This document shows, piece after piece, positions 1 through 13,211 of a stretch of DNA of 64,000 nucleotides (position 1 is its first letter; every line of letters begins with the position of its first letter). The notes under the pieces were generated by a model. It was not told where the DNA came from. It made no database searches and was given only the letters and a program-made list of their open reading frames with translations. The position numbers and the translations under genes are program-made. Origin of the DNA: Zizania palustris (lineage: Eukaryota; Streptophyta; Magnoliopsida; Poales; Poaceae); contig JAAALK010000283.1 in the NCBI GenBank assembly GCA_019279435.1, positions 56,773,700 through 56,837,699 on the forward strand. Direction: 5' to 3'.

Positions 1-1203
1 ACGCCCCCTTAATGTCAACCACAAGAAGATTTTCGCTTTCAAGGGAGCCACCCCTCGCCAAACGAAACGGAAGCAGTCATCACGAACCCCACGAAAGGTA
101 AGCCAACGATAAGCAGATTTGGTATTGAATCCCGACTTACTCAGAGCCCAACTAACCTGATCGTCATCTGCTGAAATTACCAAGTTACATAACACTCCCC
201 TAAGATCCAACCAGAGATTGTTCTCAGCGGGAGTCAGCGACCTTCTGAACTGAATGTGCCAATTGTTTTGCCACACCTCCTCCACCGTCAAACTTGGGAA
301 GCAAGCGACCTCATAAAGAATATAAAAATTGACTCTAAGAGGGGTGTCGAGTAACCAACAGTCCATCCAAAAACGGATTTTCTTCCCATTACCCAACCTA
401 TACACACAATGCTTCTGCACCCACTCTGTATTCTTCATGACACTGGACCAAAAAAAGGAGGACCTACCCATCCTCAAGTCAAAAACGCTCCCGTAAACCC
501 CGTACTTTCTACGAAGTAGCTCATAACAAACTCCCTTTTTCCCATTAACTAAGAAGAAGAGCCACTTCCCGAGAAGGGCTTTGTTCATAAGCCGAGTATC
601 AAGAAAGCCCATACCCCCGAACTCTTTTGGAATACAAAGCTGTTCCCAATTGATCATGTGATATTTTTTCCTCTGATTAAGCCCCGCCCAGAAAAATCTG
701 CTTCTCATAGCATCAATCTGTTTATGAACGTTCTCGGGAAGACTGAATATCCCCATCGCATAAAGCGGAATACTACTGAGACAAGAGTTGATAAGGATCA
801 TTCTGCCCCCAAACGAAAGATGTCCACTTTTCCATGTGGATAACCTCTTATCAATTTTGGAAACAATGCTCCCAAAATCCGATTGATTTGGTTTATTGCA
901 AGACACTGGAAGCCCTAAATACGACATCGGAAGGGACCCCAAATTGCAATTGAAAACATCAGCCGCATGTTGGGCCTCTTCGATACTCACCCCCAACGCG
1001 AAAACCTCACTTTTTGGAAATTGATTTTCAGCCCGGATAATTCCTCAAAACAGTACAACAAGAATTTGACTGTGATGAAGTTCTGTTCAGAGAAACCCAT
1101 CATAAGTATCGTATCATCCGCATACTGCAGATGAGTGATCCCCCCAGAAAACAGATGCGGAACCAACCCCTGCAGGTGCCCTTTCTCCTTAGAGAGGGAT
1201 ATT
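1..1203 (-). pseudogene. LINE (non-LTR retrotransposon) reverse transcriptase, 5'-truncated fragment
   Basis: Read on the minus strand, this encodes the C-terminal half of a plant LINE ORF2. The reverse-transcriptase active-site block reads LQYADDTILM, with YADD at 1113-1124. It is followed by the usual plant-LINE region (SYLGLPVS, FGGRMILINS, LSSIPLYAM) and, near the left edge, the start of a zinc-binding RT-associated domain (PLKAKIFLWL). The frame is open from about 1010 to base 1 (about 337 codons) and continues out of the window. One break is visible: a run of five A on the coding strand (1011-1015), where family spacing expects six, shifts the frame between the YADD block and the rest. 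Homology stops near 1200, so the 5' part (endonuclease and most of RT) is missing, the usual 5' truncation of LINE insertions. No 3' end or target duplication lies in the window. Confidence 0.85.
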
Positions 1204-2309
1204 CAAAAAATAGTCGACATATGATACCGTCTATAAAAATTAGCCTATTTTTACAAAATGGTTGCATTGGCTCTGTTGAAATTGACATATTTCTACATTA
1301 TCACCTATATATATAAAATAATGATTTCTGCACCTGTTTAAATATGACAATTTCTGTTCACAGGCAGGCCATATATATGCCCCATCTTCCACTGTCTAGT
1401 CGGTATTTGTCCTTAACCTTTGTCCAGTAAATAGGGATAGGATGTTTTAGTACGTAGTACGTGTGTTGATTTACCATTAGTATTGACTAGCTAGCTCTCG
1501 AATAAATCCACGACCGCACAAAAACCAGAAACATATATAGTTAATTTTACTAATGTTATCTACTATACTAATCGTTACCATGCATGCTGGTTGAGGCCTC
1601 CTACTAATACGTACAATTGCTGAACATGAACACTGTAATATATACTCCGTATATAATAACAGTACTGACTGTGCATCGACGTCTGTACTAGAATCTCATG
1701 GTGTATGGGCCAGAAAATTTATGCTTCGAATTAAATACTAATTTGGCACATGGACAGAGGGAAACATTTGTTTCTACATACCCAGTACAGTTAGTGGCTA
1801 AGCTAGCTCTACACTACACCAAGGCCCAAGTGTCGATGTCTCTCCATCTCTTTCCCACAGTCCAAGCCATTACTTTCAGGAACCTCTAGCGATACATCTC
1901 TGAGCTATACATTTGCATGGCGAGATGGAATTTTGGACAGTACGTGTCGTGGTGGTGGCATGGGACAAATTAAATGGCTAACCTACAATTTGCAGTTTCG
2001 AGGGCCGCTCACGAATGCATATTTATTTGTTTATTTAAGGGGACGTGGTGCATCTAGGGCATCAAGATTCAAGAGCATATATATAAAGCTAGCTAGCTAG
2101 TGTATGTGTGATTTGTATGACGATCTAATCTCAGCTGGATCCTTATTAGTTATCGACTAAACTATTGAAGATGAGATAGATAGCCTAGGGGGCAGAGAAG
2201 GTCAACCGTGTGATGTGGGAAGAATCATATATTCACAGGATGGATGTCAGGATTAGGTGCTTGCATTGAGAGGCCGGGGCAAGGCTAATGTAAAGCCTAG
2301 CTGGCCTCC
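1204..2309. other. Intergenic, no gene recognised
   Basis: AT-rich sequence with GCTAGC/GCATGC-type palindromes. No open frame with recognisable protein similarity and no bounded repeat were seen. Confidence 0.5.
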
Positions 2310-2318
2310 TTTGGAATG

Positions 2319-2581
2319 GATTTTTTAAAATATTTTTTAAAAAAATCAAATAGATATGTCTGTTTCAAGAAATTGCAGGAGTAGCATGTGGTCGGCACTT
2401 GCGGTGCTGACTAGAGCTGACGTGATAGAATCTGATAGGAGGGAAGCATCCAGTCGGTACTTAAAGTGCCGACTAGAGCTGACGTGGCACCAGTCGGCAC
2501 CGGTCGGCAAGTGCCGACCGCATGCTACTTCTGTAATTTCTTAAAACGGCCATACAGATTTGATTTTTTTTAAAAAAAATC
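2319..2581. mobile_element. MULE-type MITE with 9-bp target duplication
   Basis: A 263-bp foldback element. Both ends begin GATTTTTT on their own strand, and the arms pair for about 80 bases: a stretch ending GTCGGCACTTGC at 2340-2402 is mirrored at 2510-2580. The flanking 9-mer TTTGGAATG occurs directly at 2310-2318 and 2582-2590. Long terminal inverted repeats with a 9-bp duplication are the signature of Mutator-like elements. The interior has no coding capacity, so it is non-autonomous. Confidence 0.75.
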
Positions 2582-2590
2582 TTTGGAATG

Positions 2591-3153
2591 CAGGTTTGGG
2601 GACCTGATGTAGTTGTTGTAGCTGATGAATGCATTTTTTACATTCAGCAAAATTCCAACCTTTTCGGCGTGACAATGTTGAGAAAACATGCATGTTTAGC
2701 TAGGAAGCTGACTGTGCTCCTAATGCATAACAAGCACTACACACATCGATCATCATATGCGGTTTAAAAACCTATAAGATAACATGTTCTTAGAAAATTT
2801 CTATCATGTGCCTACAATAATAGTGTAGAGTAAGAGTTTTACTAAAATTAACGCTAAAAATTATGGTATTTTTACCACCTTCTCAAAGGACCATAAACTA
2901 TTTTACATACCATTAATTTTAAGATCATAAAATCACTATTTTATGAAAAGTACGGTACTATTTGCGTTTTCCCCACTTGAATTAATTGTTAAGCATCACA
3001 CAATGGGGCTTTCTTTTGAAATTGAAAATTTTCAAGGGATTTTGTTAGGAATTGAACTAAATTATATAAAAAACCTGTAAAACTCTTGAATTCTAAAGGT
3101 TGTCTAGATATAATCAAATCTAAATGACACATAGATAAAACTAGCCATATAAA

Positions 3154-3213
<60 letters not shown>

Positions 3214-4195
3214 TAGCTAGATGTATGCATGGGCAGCACCGACAAGCATGCGCACGACATGGGTTAGGGATTCCAAATGTAGTAGCTGACAAATATTCCA
3301 TGGGCACCGTAGTAAAATAGTACACTCCTTGATGTACTGAGACTACTACTATATTACAAGTTATTTAAATTTCTATATACTAGAAGTTAAGCTGTCCTTG
3401 TTGTAGACTTGAGCATGTAGCCTGTGGCAACGGTGTGTGGTTAATCAAATCCAAGAAACTTCAGAGAGGACGACTGGGTTCCATGCTGTAGAGACTTGTC
3501 TAGCTTGTTACTAGATACACAGCGACGTGTTAGTGTCTGTTGATGAAGTTTAGTTAATTTATTTCTTTGATATATGCATTGCTCAAGAACATGCTACTCT
3601 ACTCTATAGGATATATAGTTTTTCAATGTGTACCCTGGTAGCTGATTTCAGTTAAGTGGTCGTTTTGGATATCGAGAAGGCAGCTAGATAGCTCTCTGGT
3701 CTTGATTGACCGAGTGCCGTGAGCAGCCAGTTAACCAGGCCGATCTACTTGACTACTTGTGCTTCTCTATAGGACCATTGATGTCTTCTAAAATAGCAAT
3801 TTTAGCCAACATTACATTGTGGGGAAGCACATTGAAAAACTAATTTATCGGTATAGATTTTATGCGTTAATTTAATGTACTTGTAGTTTGACTAAAAAAT
3901 TTCGACCCTTAAAAAACATCAAAATATGCCTTAATTATAAAGTGAATGGAGGGTTAATTTGTTCATATATATAAAGATATGCATGTATACATATATATGT
4001 ACATATGCATGTATATATATATATGTATGACAAAGGAGATAGGACATAACTTTTGATTTTAATTTCAGACTCTGAGCAAGAATTGAGGGGGCAAGATGAT
4101 TCAGTTTTCTCTCTCTATAGTGCTGTTTATTTTCCCAACTAAGTATTTCTGAATTAGCAGAGAAACAAAGTAAATTGACCCATATATATTTGAAT
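2591..4195. other. Intergenic, AT-rich; one long TA microsatellite
   Basis: No gene seen. At 2843-2940 there is a short sequence resembling one arm of the foldback repeat at 13068-13211. At 3900-3960 there is a weak Stowaway-like stretch ending AATGGAGGG. Neither could be bounded. Confidence 0.4.
3157..3209. repeat. (AT)n microsatellite
   Basis: About 26 perfect AT dinucleotides. Confidence 0.97.
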
Positions 4196-4210
4196 ATATA
4201 TATATATATA

Positions 4211-4342
4211 TGCTATCCTACACCACCAGTGTGGAATAACTATTCTACCAAAAAATCTACTACTGAGAAAAAGTAGTATTCAATTACTATTTTACTGAGA
4301 AAATCTACTACTGAAAGTAGTCGGTGTAGAATAGCGCTACCG
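4211..4342 (-). mobile_element. MITE-like element in a TA microsatellite, copy 1
   Basis: A short element flanked on both sides by TA repeats (4196-4210 and 4343-4371). Its reverse complement matches the element at 52270-52435 along nearly its whole length (shared blocks include TAGCGCTATTCTACACC-type ends and CAGTAGTAGATTTT). Both ends carry versions of the motif GTGTAGAATAG in inverted orientation. Insertion into (TA)n with TA on both sides is the behaviour described for rice Micron elements. Family assignment is an inference. Confidence 0.6.
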
Positions 4343-5639
4343 TATATATATATATATGTATATATATATATAAATATAAATTCCATGTTAGCCAGCTGAA
4401 AGGTTAATTCATTTCATTAATTATTTTTATGTATATATAGCTAGTCAGCTTGTATTGCTTTTTTATCAAATATGGCATGCATGGAAACTATGCGTTGTTG
4501 TTTCCGTTACGTTAATATAAGGGGAATTTTACAGTGCGCCCAAAAAATTTTGAGCCATCCAATTTCTAGATCGTACGGCTAAAATTCAAAATAGGTGACC
4601 TGTTACCTCCTAGAGGTAACCGGTCATATAACATTAAGTGTGGGGCCCACGGGTAACGAAATCGATTTTTTAATGGGTAAAAAATATCTCTTTCCAGAAA
4701 TGATTTTGAAATTCCTTAATTGTCTCCTTAAAGGGCGCGCAAATGGTTAAACGGGGTGATTTTGAAATTTGTAATTTTACTCCTTAATTTACGGCGCACA
4801 GGCGGATTAAATAATTAATTTAACTTATTAAAAAGACAAGTGGATGAAAACAGGCTTGTATCGCAGTGGAGGTTTAACCAGAGCAATATTCAGCTGACCC
4901 GAGTTTGAGCGCCAGTGTCTGCTAGTTTTGTCGGCAATTTTTTAATGTCTTTTTCTCCGAGACTTTGGTTTAATTTTTTTTGTTTAAGTTTAAGAAAAAT
5001 TAGAAAATTTAGACAGAACTATTCAATAATTCGTTTTAAATTTTAGAAATTTGAATAATGTAAATGTATAATGCACATGCTTATCTACTTTGTATTGAAC
5101 CGTGTAATTTTTCTGTTATGTGCATTAAGTGCATGATATTTCACTGATAATTATGATATTCATGAAATCAATGTTGAATACAATATAATACATAGCTTTG
5201 GACCTATGTGCTTCTGCTTCTGGCAGCTAGAGATTTTTAGTAGCTAGCTAGTCTTAGAGTGTGTTTGGTTGAACTTATAAAATTTTCTTTTGCTGTGAAA
5301 AAATAAGAAGTGAATTAAACGAGTAGACCAAAACTGCTTCTTGTACTAAAATCATGTTTTATAGTACAAATTTAGAAGCACCTTGGAGCATTCTTTTGTG
5401 CTTTCGCTTTTTCTGCTTTTTAGGTTGTTAGTACAAATCGGATTGCATGAATACAATGTGTCTTGATTGATATCATATCATTATGTTTTCTATTGCATCG
5501 AATAATTTTATGAGATAGCTATGTGGTTGTCGGTTACTTTATGAGAAATATTTATTTAATATATTTTCCAGTTATTTAGTTGCATCAATTTTGCCTGTTT
5601 CTTATTTACAACAACTTTTATGCAAGATCTTGAACCAAA

Positions 5640-5900
5640 CGACTTTCAACTTTTTGATAGCAAACAACTCACAACAATTTTTTCACAGCAGAGACAGCTC
5701 ACAACAGCTTTTTTTCATAGCAGACAACTCACAACAGATTTTTCACAACAGACAACGTACAACATCTTATTCACAACAGACAACTTACAACATCTTTTTC
5801 ACAACAAACAACGCACAACATCTTTTTCACAACAGACAGCTCACAACAACTTTTTTCACAGCAGACAACTCACAACATATTTTCCACAGCTCATAGCAGA
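5640..5900. repeat. Degenerate short tandem repeats (CTCACAACAnnTTTTTCACAACAGACAA type)
   Basis: About nine imperfect copies of a 26-28-bp unit built on CAACAGACAACTCACAACA. The open frames through it are repeat translations, not genes. Confidence 0.85.
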
Positions 5901-6090
5901 ATCAAAGACACTATAGTAATTAGAGAATGTAAGTATGTAGCTTATAAGAATTACAACATCTTTTTCACAACAGATAGCTCACAACAACTTTTTTCACAGC
6001 AGACAACTCACAACATATTTTCCACAGCTCATAGCAGAATCAAAGACACTATAGTAATTAGAGAGTGTAAGTATGTAGCTTATAAGAATT
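5815..6090. repeat. 138-bp tandem duplication
   Basis: Two head-to-tail copies, 5815-5952 and 5953-6090, differing at only a few positions (for example GACAGCTC/GATAGCTC and GAGAATG/GAGAGTG). Each ends CTTATAAGAATT. The copies include the last units of the short tandem array before them. Confidence 0.92.
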
Positions 6091-6730
6091 TGGATAGGGC
6101 ACATTTTGCAGCTTCTAGATGTACATTTATGGATTCTATGACTATTGATTCTCACAATTTGTCTGCTAGTTTCACAAGGTTTGCAATACAGTTGTAATAA
6201 ATAGATGTACATTTTAATTTTACATAGTTTGATGTAATTATTTGAAATTTTGTAGTTGGAGACTGTTTGTGATGAAAATAAAGGGCACAATAATATTTAA
6301 AATTTTTCTTTCAAGTTTGTAATAGTTTTATAGATCATGATGCTTTGAATATCCTTAAATCTTTTTTAAGGTTCATGTAATAGTAATTAATGTTTTTGAC
6401 AGTAATTGTTTTTATTTTTGAATATGTGAAATTTGAATTGATGAATTTTAAAATTTTGGATGTAAATTACTTGGATGTGGGAGGAATTGATTAATTTTGA
6501 AAGTTGAAATATAATTTTCGCAGATGTAAATCACTTCATAAATTATATAGACCCACAGACACAGGAAATACGCCGGGGATTGAGGAGTTAGATACGGTGC
6601 TACCGGCTACAGCCGGTTTATCATTTTTTATTTTAATTATTTATTTTCAAATTGTTTGAATCAACGGCTAAATTCTTTCAGAGCTATTACCTCCGTGTGG
6701 GGGTAACGGAGGCACAACCCCCTAATATAA

Positions 6731-9700
6731 TACACTAATTAACCTTAAGCTTTTTGTTCTCCCAAGATTTTTTTGGTAGCTAGAAAAGGTACTAGAAGCT
6801 AGCTGATTTTCATACATACACACACACCTCCCAACCGATCGATCGAATTGAGTACCGTACCCAACAGTTTCTCCATGCCATGAAAAGGAAATTAATTAAA
6901 GGAAAAAACCAGAAAGAAACTACTCTACTCTATCTACTAGAGCGGGAATGCAACTTTATCAGGTTAAGTTCACAAGACAGTGTGCTCCCGTATTAATGGA
7001 CGACTAGCTCGATCGTGTCATTGTCACGCTCATGCACGCGCACGGGTGGCCGGCCGATTAATTCCTTTTTAGTTTGGCTTTCCAGCAATAATCCACCAGC
7101 ATATGCATGCATGTAGTTGAGAAGGGTCAGCATGGAAGCCGTGACGACGCGTGCAAGTGCAACCAGCAGCTGCAGGGACCAGCTAACGTTAGTTCGTGTG
7201 ATCAGCTTATCCCTTTTAGGAAGCAGCTAGCGCCGATCATGAGATCATATCGATCTGAGAAAACCTGACCTAATTTTGTCTTTGTTCCCTAGTTTTTGGT
7301 ACCATATGCATCCCCAACGACGAACTAATTAACGCAGGTTGCATGCAGCATGCGCATGCATGATTAATTTTCCAACTTGTTTTTTCTCTCTGACTGACTA
7401 TATGCATGTCTTAAATTTACTGCACTTGGATAGAATAACTATATATAATACCCTGCATTGTCAATCTCATTTATTTGCTGATGCCCGTTCAAGCATCTGA
7501 TGATGTGGTACCTTGAATTCTTTTATACCTAGCCAGGTGTTTTGAATGATACAGCATGCATCTATTAATTTACAAATTAATTTATAGCCGATCGATCGAG
7601 CTGCTGTTTGTGAGTAGCATTATTAGGTCTTCAATACAATCTCAAGAAATTAAAACAAATTATATATTTATATATATTGTATGCATAGAAAATGTGATTT
7701 GCATATTTTAAATAATAGCGTGGAACAATTGCGGGTATAGGAAATTCAAATAGTTGTTTCAAACTCAAACAAGGGGGATGCTCAGCTCAGTTTGAAATAT
7801 AATTAAATAGCTTAATTAGTTCTTGTTGAAATCGATCTCATGAGAATGTCCAAGAGGACTCATTCTCTACTACAAGCAAATTAAGATAATATTTCCTAGA
7901 GATATAGACAAGCGATTTCTGACGAATAATTAACTACTCTCTTTGGTCATCCATGTCATGAAGTGATCATCAACCCCCTCGATCTCTCTCATCTCTCTGA
8001 ACAATGCAAGTTGCTGATAAAAAGAAACTTTTCATGCAGGAGGGACCAGTACGTATGTAACTATTTATGCAGAGGCAACAGGCAGAGAGGTCAACTAACA
8101 AGACATTGTTTTATCATTGTGTCACGGATAGGACGCTCAGATCCACACGACAAGGGGGTCAGCGACCCAATCGAAGAGGCTTAGAAAAACAAATTGCTTT
8201 TGGATTCGAGCCAGATTGGCCGTTTGGGTCACATGAACTGAGCTAGCTTGTGTGAGCTCCGTCTCGTGCGTACAGCTAGCCTAGGAAAAAAAAAGATCTT
8301 AGTGCTGTGTAAAGTACTATATTGCACATTCACCTCATGACATGCATCTAGCTAGCCACCAAATTAAATTAATTAATGCCAGTGCTACTAGTAGTGATCG
8401 ATCTTCTGTAATGGCTTACTAATTATGCATGTAGAATTAATTTCCCCTGCACACAAGAAAAATCACGGCTTTATTGCCGTGGAAATTAACTTTTTTTTCT
8501 CTAGCAAGACCTCACACAAAACTAATGATAATTAGTTGGGTATATACGTGCAATTAAAAGTTGTTATACGTTGTAGTTTGAGAAGAAAGTACTAGCATCT
8601 TCTAGACATATCTTGACGGCTATCTAGGAGAGCTAGCTAGATTAATTTGGATCTGATGATCAGCTAGTTCAAGGCAATGCCTAATCGTTCCGAACATTAA
8701 CTATGCTATATAATATTCCCATCTTTTTCTCACAGACAGGGTTTCAAATAGAATCCTAGCTAGTGAAAGTTGATAAGTATATGTAGATACTGTTTGGCGA
8801 GCTTCAATTCGGATTTTAATAAGTATCTAACTAGTTAGGTTTTACAATATGAAATTAAAATTTGAACTGTTTAGAAAAAACAAAAACTCTAAAATACCCA
8901 CACAGCTGCTACGTACAAGCTTAATTTCCATCCTAAAGAAATGGTCATGGCATGTGTGGTTTAAACTGCATGCGCTGACAACACCAATAGTATGCATGCA
9001 TGCTGGTATGCTCGGTCTTTTATTTTGAATAAATTATATAATGTAAATGCATAATCTAGCTCTTTATTGTTAAAACATCTTATATTAATCACCGGAGATA
9101 TATAGTATTTTGAGCGAATCAGCTAAATAATGTTAATTACATGAGTCAGCAGGAGAAATTTTATGTATTTGTGTCGGTCTGAGTACGTGATCGAGTGACC
9201 CGGAAGGACCAGAACCCAAGCCTGGCCCGTGAGCACAGCCTGCAGCGTCGTCGCTTTCTGAAAGAACCAATCGTCTCCAGCTTCGACGAAGTTGAGCCGT
9301 TCAAGAGAGTATATGTAGCTTCGAAGCTGCTGGTAATGCAGCATTATATATGCTTGTGGCATACCAGCTGGAATCTAACCTATCCCCCAGTTAATTATTC
9401 AATCTACCCTCGTACAATGCCATCAGGGATATTAACTGCACTGATTTAAATTCTTGGCAGGATCAGTTCAATTGATCTATGATACGATAAACTAACAAGA
9501 ATACAGGAGCTAATTGGAGTTCTTTTCATTGTATCAAAGATCGGTCTTCTGCATGGTGTTGCACTGTTGCAACGGCAACATACACACACGTACGCACGCA
9601 TGTTCTTCCAATATATTTCCTGCTATTTTGTACGAACATTAAAATCAAGTTAAATCGGTGCGCGTCCAAACACGCCAGCCAATAATCGTTTAATTTGTGT

Positions 9701-10502
9701 ACATGCATGACATCGTCAGATTTAAATAAAAGATGAACGATTTGATTGATAGATGTATATATAACATATTATTGTTTCTGCATTTCTATAGTAATGACTG
9801 TATATGGACAGTTGCAGAATTATCAAACAATTAATGAATTATTGCACTGGCTGATACGTATTGCTCATCGTCCCTACACTAGATTAGTAGTGACCGGTTT
9901 CTAATACAGTGGTAGAGAGTACGTACGGATATCTACCAATACGGTAGTGTTTTTTTGTATGTACAGAGATTAACTTGTTAGGAAGTAAAAAGTATTACAA
10001 TTTTTCCAGGAAAATAGGAGTGTCGCTTGTATAAACTTCCAATTATATCCTCCGATCCGGCATATTTTACAATCCGAAAGCATTAGACATGCTATATGTA
10101 CATTACATATTTTTTATGACAAGCATGCTGCAGGAATTTATAGCTAGGATTCCTGAAATTATTGTACTATTCCATGCGGAATTATTAGCAGCAAATAAAA
10201 TGCATGATACTTTGTAGAAAAAGTAACAACTTCAGTACTATTGCCATTGCACGGATTATTCATGCATGTCACGCCTGCAGTACTATGATTTCTCAACAAC
10301 TTTTTAAAATCTCAACAATAATATAATATATGTTAGACTATTCGTTAAATTTAAATTATATAATATGTAATTCATCTTTTTAAACAAGTAGATCGTCCGT
10401 CCTTATTATTCATATTTCATCTAATTCAAATGCCCATTAGTCTCTCTCAGTAAATTAATACGATCATTCGGTATGTAGTTCATTGTCAGTAAGTATTGCT
10501 TA
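6731..10502. other. Intergenic, no gene recognised
   Basis: AT-rich DNA with many GCATGC, GATCGATC and GCTAGC runs. Nothing in the open frames resembled a known protein, and no bounded repeat was found. Confidence 0.45.
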
Positions 10503-10512
10503 TTATTAATTT

Positions 10513-11012
10513 AGTAAAATACACGAGCAGTACATAAACTTGCGTCGAGGTGTCAAATAGGTTCACGAACTTAGAAAATGCATATTAGGGCACCTAAACT
10601 TATGTAAGTGATCCAATCTGGTCTAACCATATGTTTGACTCTCTTCGCGCTTACGTGGCTTGCCAGTTGGCGCCTCTGTGACAATGAGTCAACTCACGCC
10701 TATTCTTTTTTGTGTTTTTCTCTACTCAGACCCATCCCACTCTTTTCACTCCACTTCTCTTCTTTCCGATTCACCTGTGGCAGAGTACGATGAGACCGGG
10801 TAGGAGACAAAACGCAAAAAAAAGGCATGAGCTGACTCATCATCATGAAGGTGCCACTTGGCAAGCCACATAGGCGCGGAAAGGATCAAATATGTGGTTG
10901 GACCAAATTATATCACTTACACACGTTTAGGTATCATAATCTATATTTTTTAAGTTCGTGGACCTATTTGACACCTCGACGTAAGTTTATGAACCAACCG
11001 TGTATTTTACTC
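10513..11012. mobile_element. Long-hairpin MULE-type MITE, about 500 bp
   Basis: The arms at about 10513-10675 and 10850-11012 are imperfect reverse complements along some 160 bases. Shared blocks include GTAAAATACACG, GTCGAGGTGTCAAATAGG and ACGTGGCTTGCCA. Flanks carry the direct 10-mer TTATTAATTT at 10503-10512 and 11013-11022, in the MULE size range. No coding sequence. Confidence 0.75.
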
Positions 11013-11215
11013 TTATTAATTTTGTGCTAAATGTTAGCTTATGGATTGGTCGTCTATTCTATTGACCTGACTGAAGAGTACTAATATAATGTTTCCCTCG
11101 ATCAGTAGCTTAGTTATACCGTTCCATTCCCAAAAATAGCTCAACTAAATTAAACCTGGCAGATGGCTAGTGTTTATGTCTACAATAACAAACTTTCTCT
11201 ACATATTATATATCA

Positions 11216-11300
11216 CACTACTGGAAATCAGAATTTCTAACGCCGATATCGGTTATAAATTGTCAGGGACATAATGAAGACCGATAGAAAAATATAGGAT
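11216..11300. mobile_element. CACTA-type terminal remnant
   Basis: Begins CACTACTGGAAATCAG and contains a short CCGATATCGG palindrome, resembling the ends of grass CACTA transposons. No partner end or transposase was found. Confidence 0.3.
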
Positions 11301-13000
11301 TAATAATCAATTTACCATACAGTGTGTGCAGTGTGTATGAGTTAATAATTACCATACATAATATATATTAATAATAGTTATTAGGAAATGTGTAATCGTA
11401 TCGCTGCATCCTGCATGCTTTAATTCGATCCTAGGGCGAATTAATTAGTTCCATAGGATTCTGTGTGTGCAAATGCACCCATAATCATATATTTTGACCA
11501 TAGCATGTATATATATGCACACACCGTCAACTTAATATAATGCACTCTCACAACTTAATCAGTAGTACGTCCAATTAAGGAGTCAGCATATATCAGTTTA
11601 GTTTTGCATCATCTCTGTTTTGCTACATCCTTATTACCACATACCGCTGATTATTTTCATGGTTCGGTGTTGTATTGCGACATTTCAAAGTGGTTAACCA
11701 AACAATCTTTTCTTATATATATTATTTATATGGTAGCAGTGTATGTGTGCGCTAGATTCTATACGATGGCTAGCTTCTTGCAAAAATGGACCCATGGAAA
11801 CCAAACCCTAATAACTACATATCGCAAGTTGTTCATCAATCTATTTGACATGCGAATCTATCTACGAATATAATACATATGCAAGCGTTACTTGAATTTC
11901 CAATCCGGCCTGCTACTACTAGTGGTTGGAACTTGGAACGGAAGAGAGAGAGAGAGAGAGACAGATTAAAAGATTTATATTAATGGAGGGATCTAGTTAT
12001 TTTCTGTCGCCGTTCGCCCGTTCCTTGAAAAATATTTGCCTTTTCTTGTTTGCATGTCCGGGTTCCATAAGGCCGTAAGAATTGATGGATGAAAATGATA
12101 TTATAACCAGCTATTCCCGGTGGTTAAAATTTAGCTTTCAATAATGGTACAAGTTGATGTAATTACACCAACACACCAGTGGAATTAATTTGATCGCGCA
12201 GTTAATCAAATAATAGGGGTATAACATTCTAGCTAGTGAAAGGAACAGTTATAGAGTCCTGTTAAAAACTAACCAATGGAATCACACTCGTCAGCACGAT
12301 CCATTATATTCTTACTCAATCCTGACGTGTACAGAAGATGACCGTGATGAGACAAAGTTGGCGTAGAAAATTTGCATCTTTCGACGTCAATCAGAAAATC
12401 CATCAGGTAATCCAAAGGCCAACGAATTGCATTAAAGTGCTTCTTTGACCCTGTAATTTTTGCAGACCCGAGTCAACTCCCGTTTCATTCGAGTTGATCG
12501 GTATTTCTTCGTTTTCTTAATCGATCATTAATATTTATTTAGTTTTCTCGTCACACAACTATGCGTGTGAAAGTGGGCGCTTGACTTATGGATGCATGCC
12601 CGTGACATCAATTTGTAAATCCAAATTAACCAGCGTAAATTCTATCTAAATCAATTAACATTTATTATCTCTGGTATGGTCCAACTACTATACGGTCGAT
12701 CGATCGATCGATCGGTCATGAGATTTTGGGTGTCATGTACAACGGCGGATGCGTAGTCACGTACGCTAAGCCAATGCAACGTATAGTAGTCACTGCACGG
12801 CGTCATCTCTACGTCGAGAGTATTAATCGTGTATCACATCCGTATAATCTCTTTACCAGCGTCTTTTTATGCATGAGTGCATGAGATAATAATATCCCCT
12901 ACAACATAGAGAATATATATTCATCCCGGCCAGAAGCTAGAGCCTTGTGAGCCATCTAGTAGGACTATAGTCTATATGCGATAATAATTCATCCACACAC

Positions 13001-13003
<3 letters not shown>
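11301..13003. other. Intergenic, no gene recognised
   Basis: Contains a short (GA)n run at 11946-11961 and a (TCGA)n run near 12698-12713. No coding similarity. Confidence 0.45.

Positions 13004-13046
<43 letters not shown>
13004..13046. repeat. (TA)n microsatellite
   Basis: About 21 TA dinucleotides, immediately left of a foldback repeat. Confidence 0.95.
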
Positions 13047-13054
<8 letters not shown>

Positions 13055-13067
13055 TATATATATGTGT

Positions 13068-13211
13068 TATTTTACGGTATTGATGAGGTACATGCGGTAC
13101 CATATTTTTTAGTATTAATTTTGGTATTTTATTGTATCTCATGTGTCAGGAGGTACGTACCAAAATTAACACTAAAAAATATGGTAGGTACCTTCTCAAA
13201 AACTATAAAAT
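13068..13211. mobile_element. Short foldback MITE-like repeat
   Basis: The arms TACCATATTTTTTAGT...TTTTGGTA and TACCAAAATTAAC...ATATGGTA are reverse complements around a GGTAC-rich centre. The repeat is flanked by TA-rich DNA, so a target duplication cannot be assigned. Confidence 0.5.

Larger units (their letters stand above)
4521..6722. mobile_element. Candidate 2.2-kb non-autonomous DNA transposon (GGGG...CCCC ends)
   Basis: The block starts GGGGAATTTTACAGTGCGCC and ends GGCACAACCCCC, and is flanked by the direct repeat TAATATAA at 4513-4520 and 6723-6730. Left and right ends share an ACGGCTAAA...TTACCTCC...GGTAAC arrangement, but in direct rather than inverted orientation, and the terminal inverted match is short. 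The flanking octamer is AT-rich and could be chance. A MULE or hAT element is possible. The interior has tandem repeats and no recognisable transposase. Confidence 0.35.

Noticed and set aside
5591..5916. Regularly spaced repeats that might suggest a CRISPR-like array or a repeat protein
   Set aside because: Units are contiguous and imperfect without unique spacers, and the DNA is plant nuclear; it is a simple tandem repeat.
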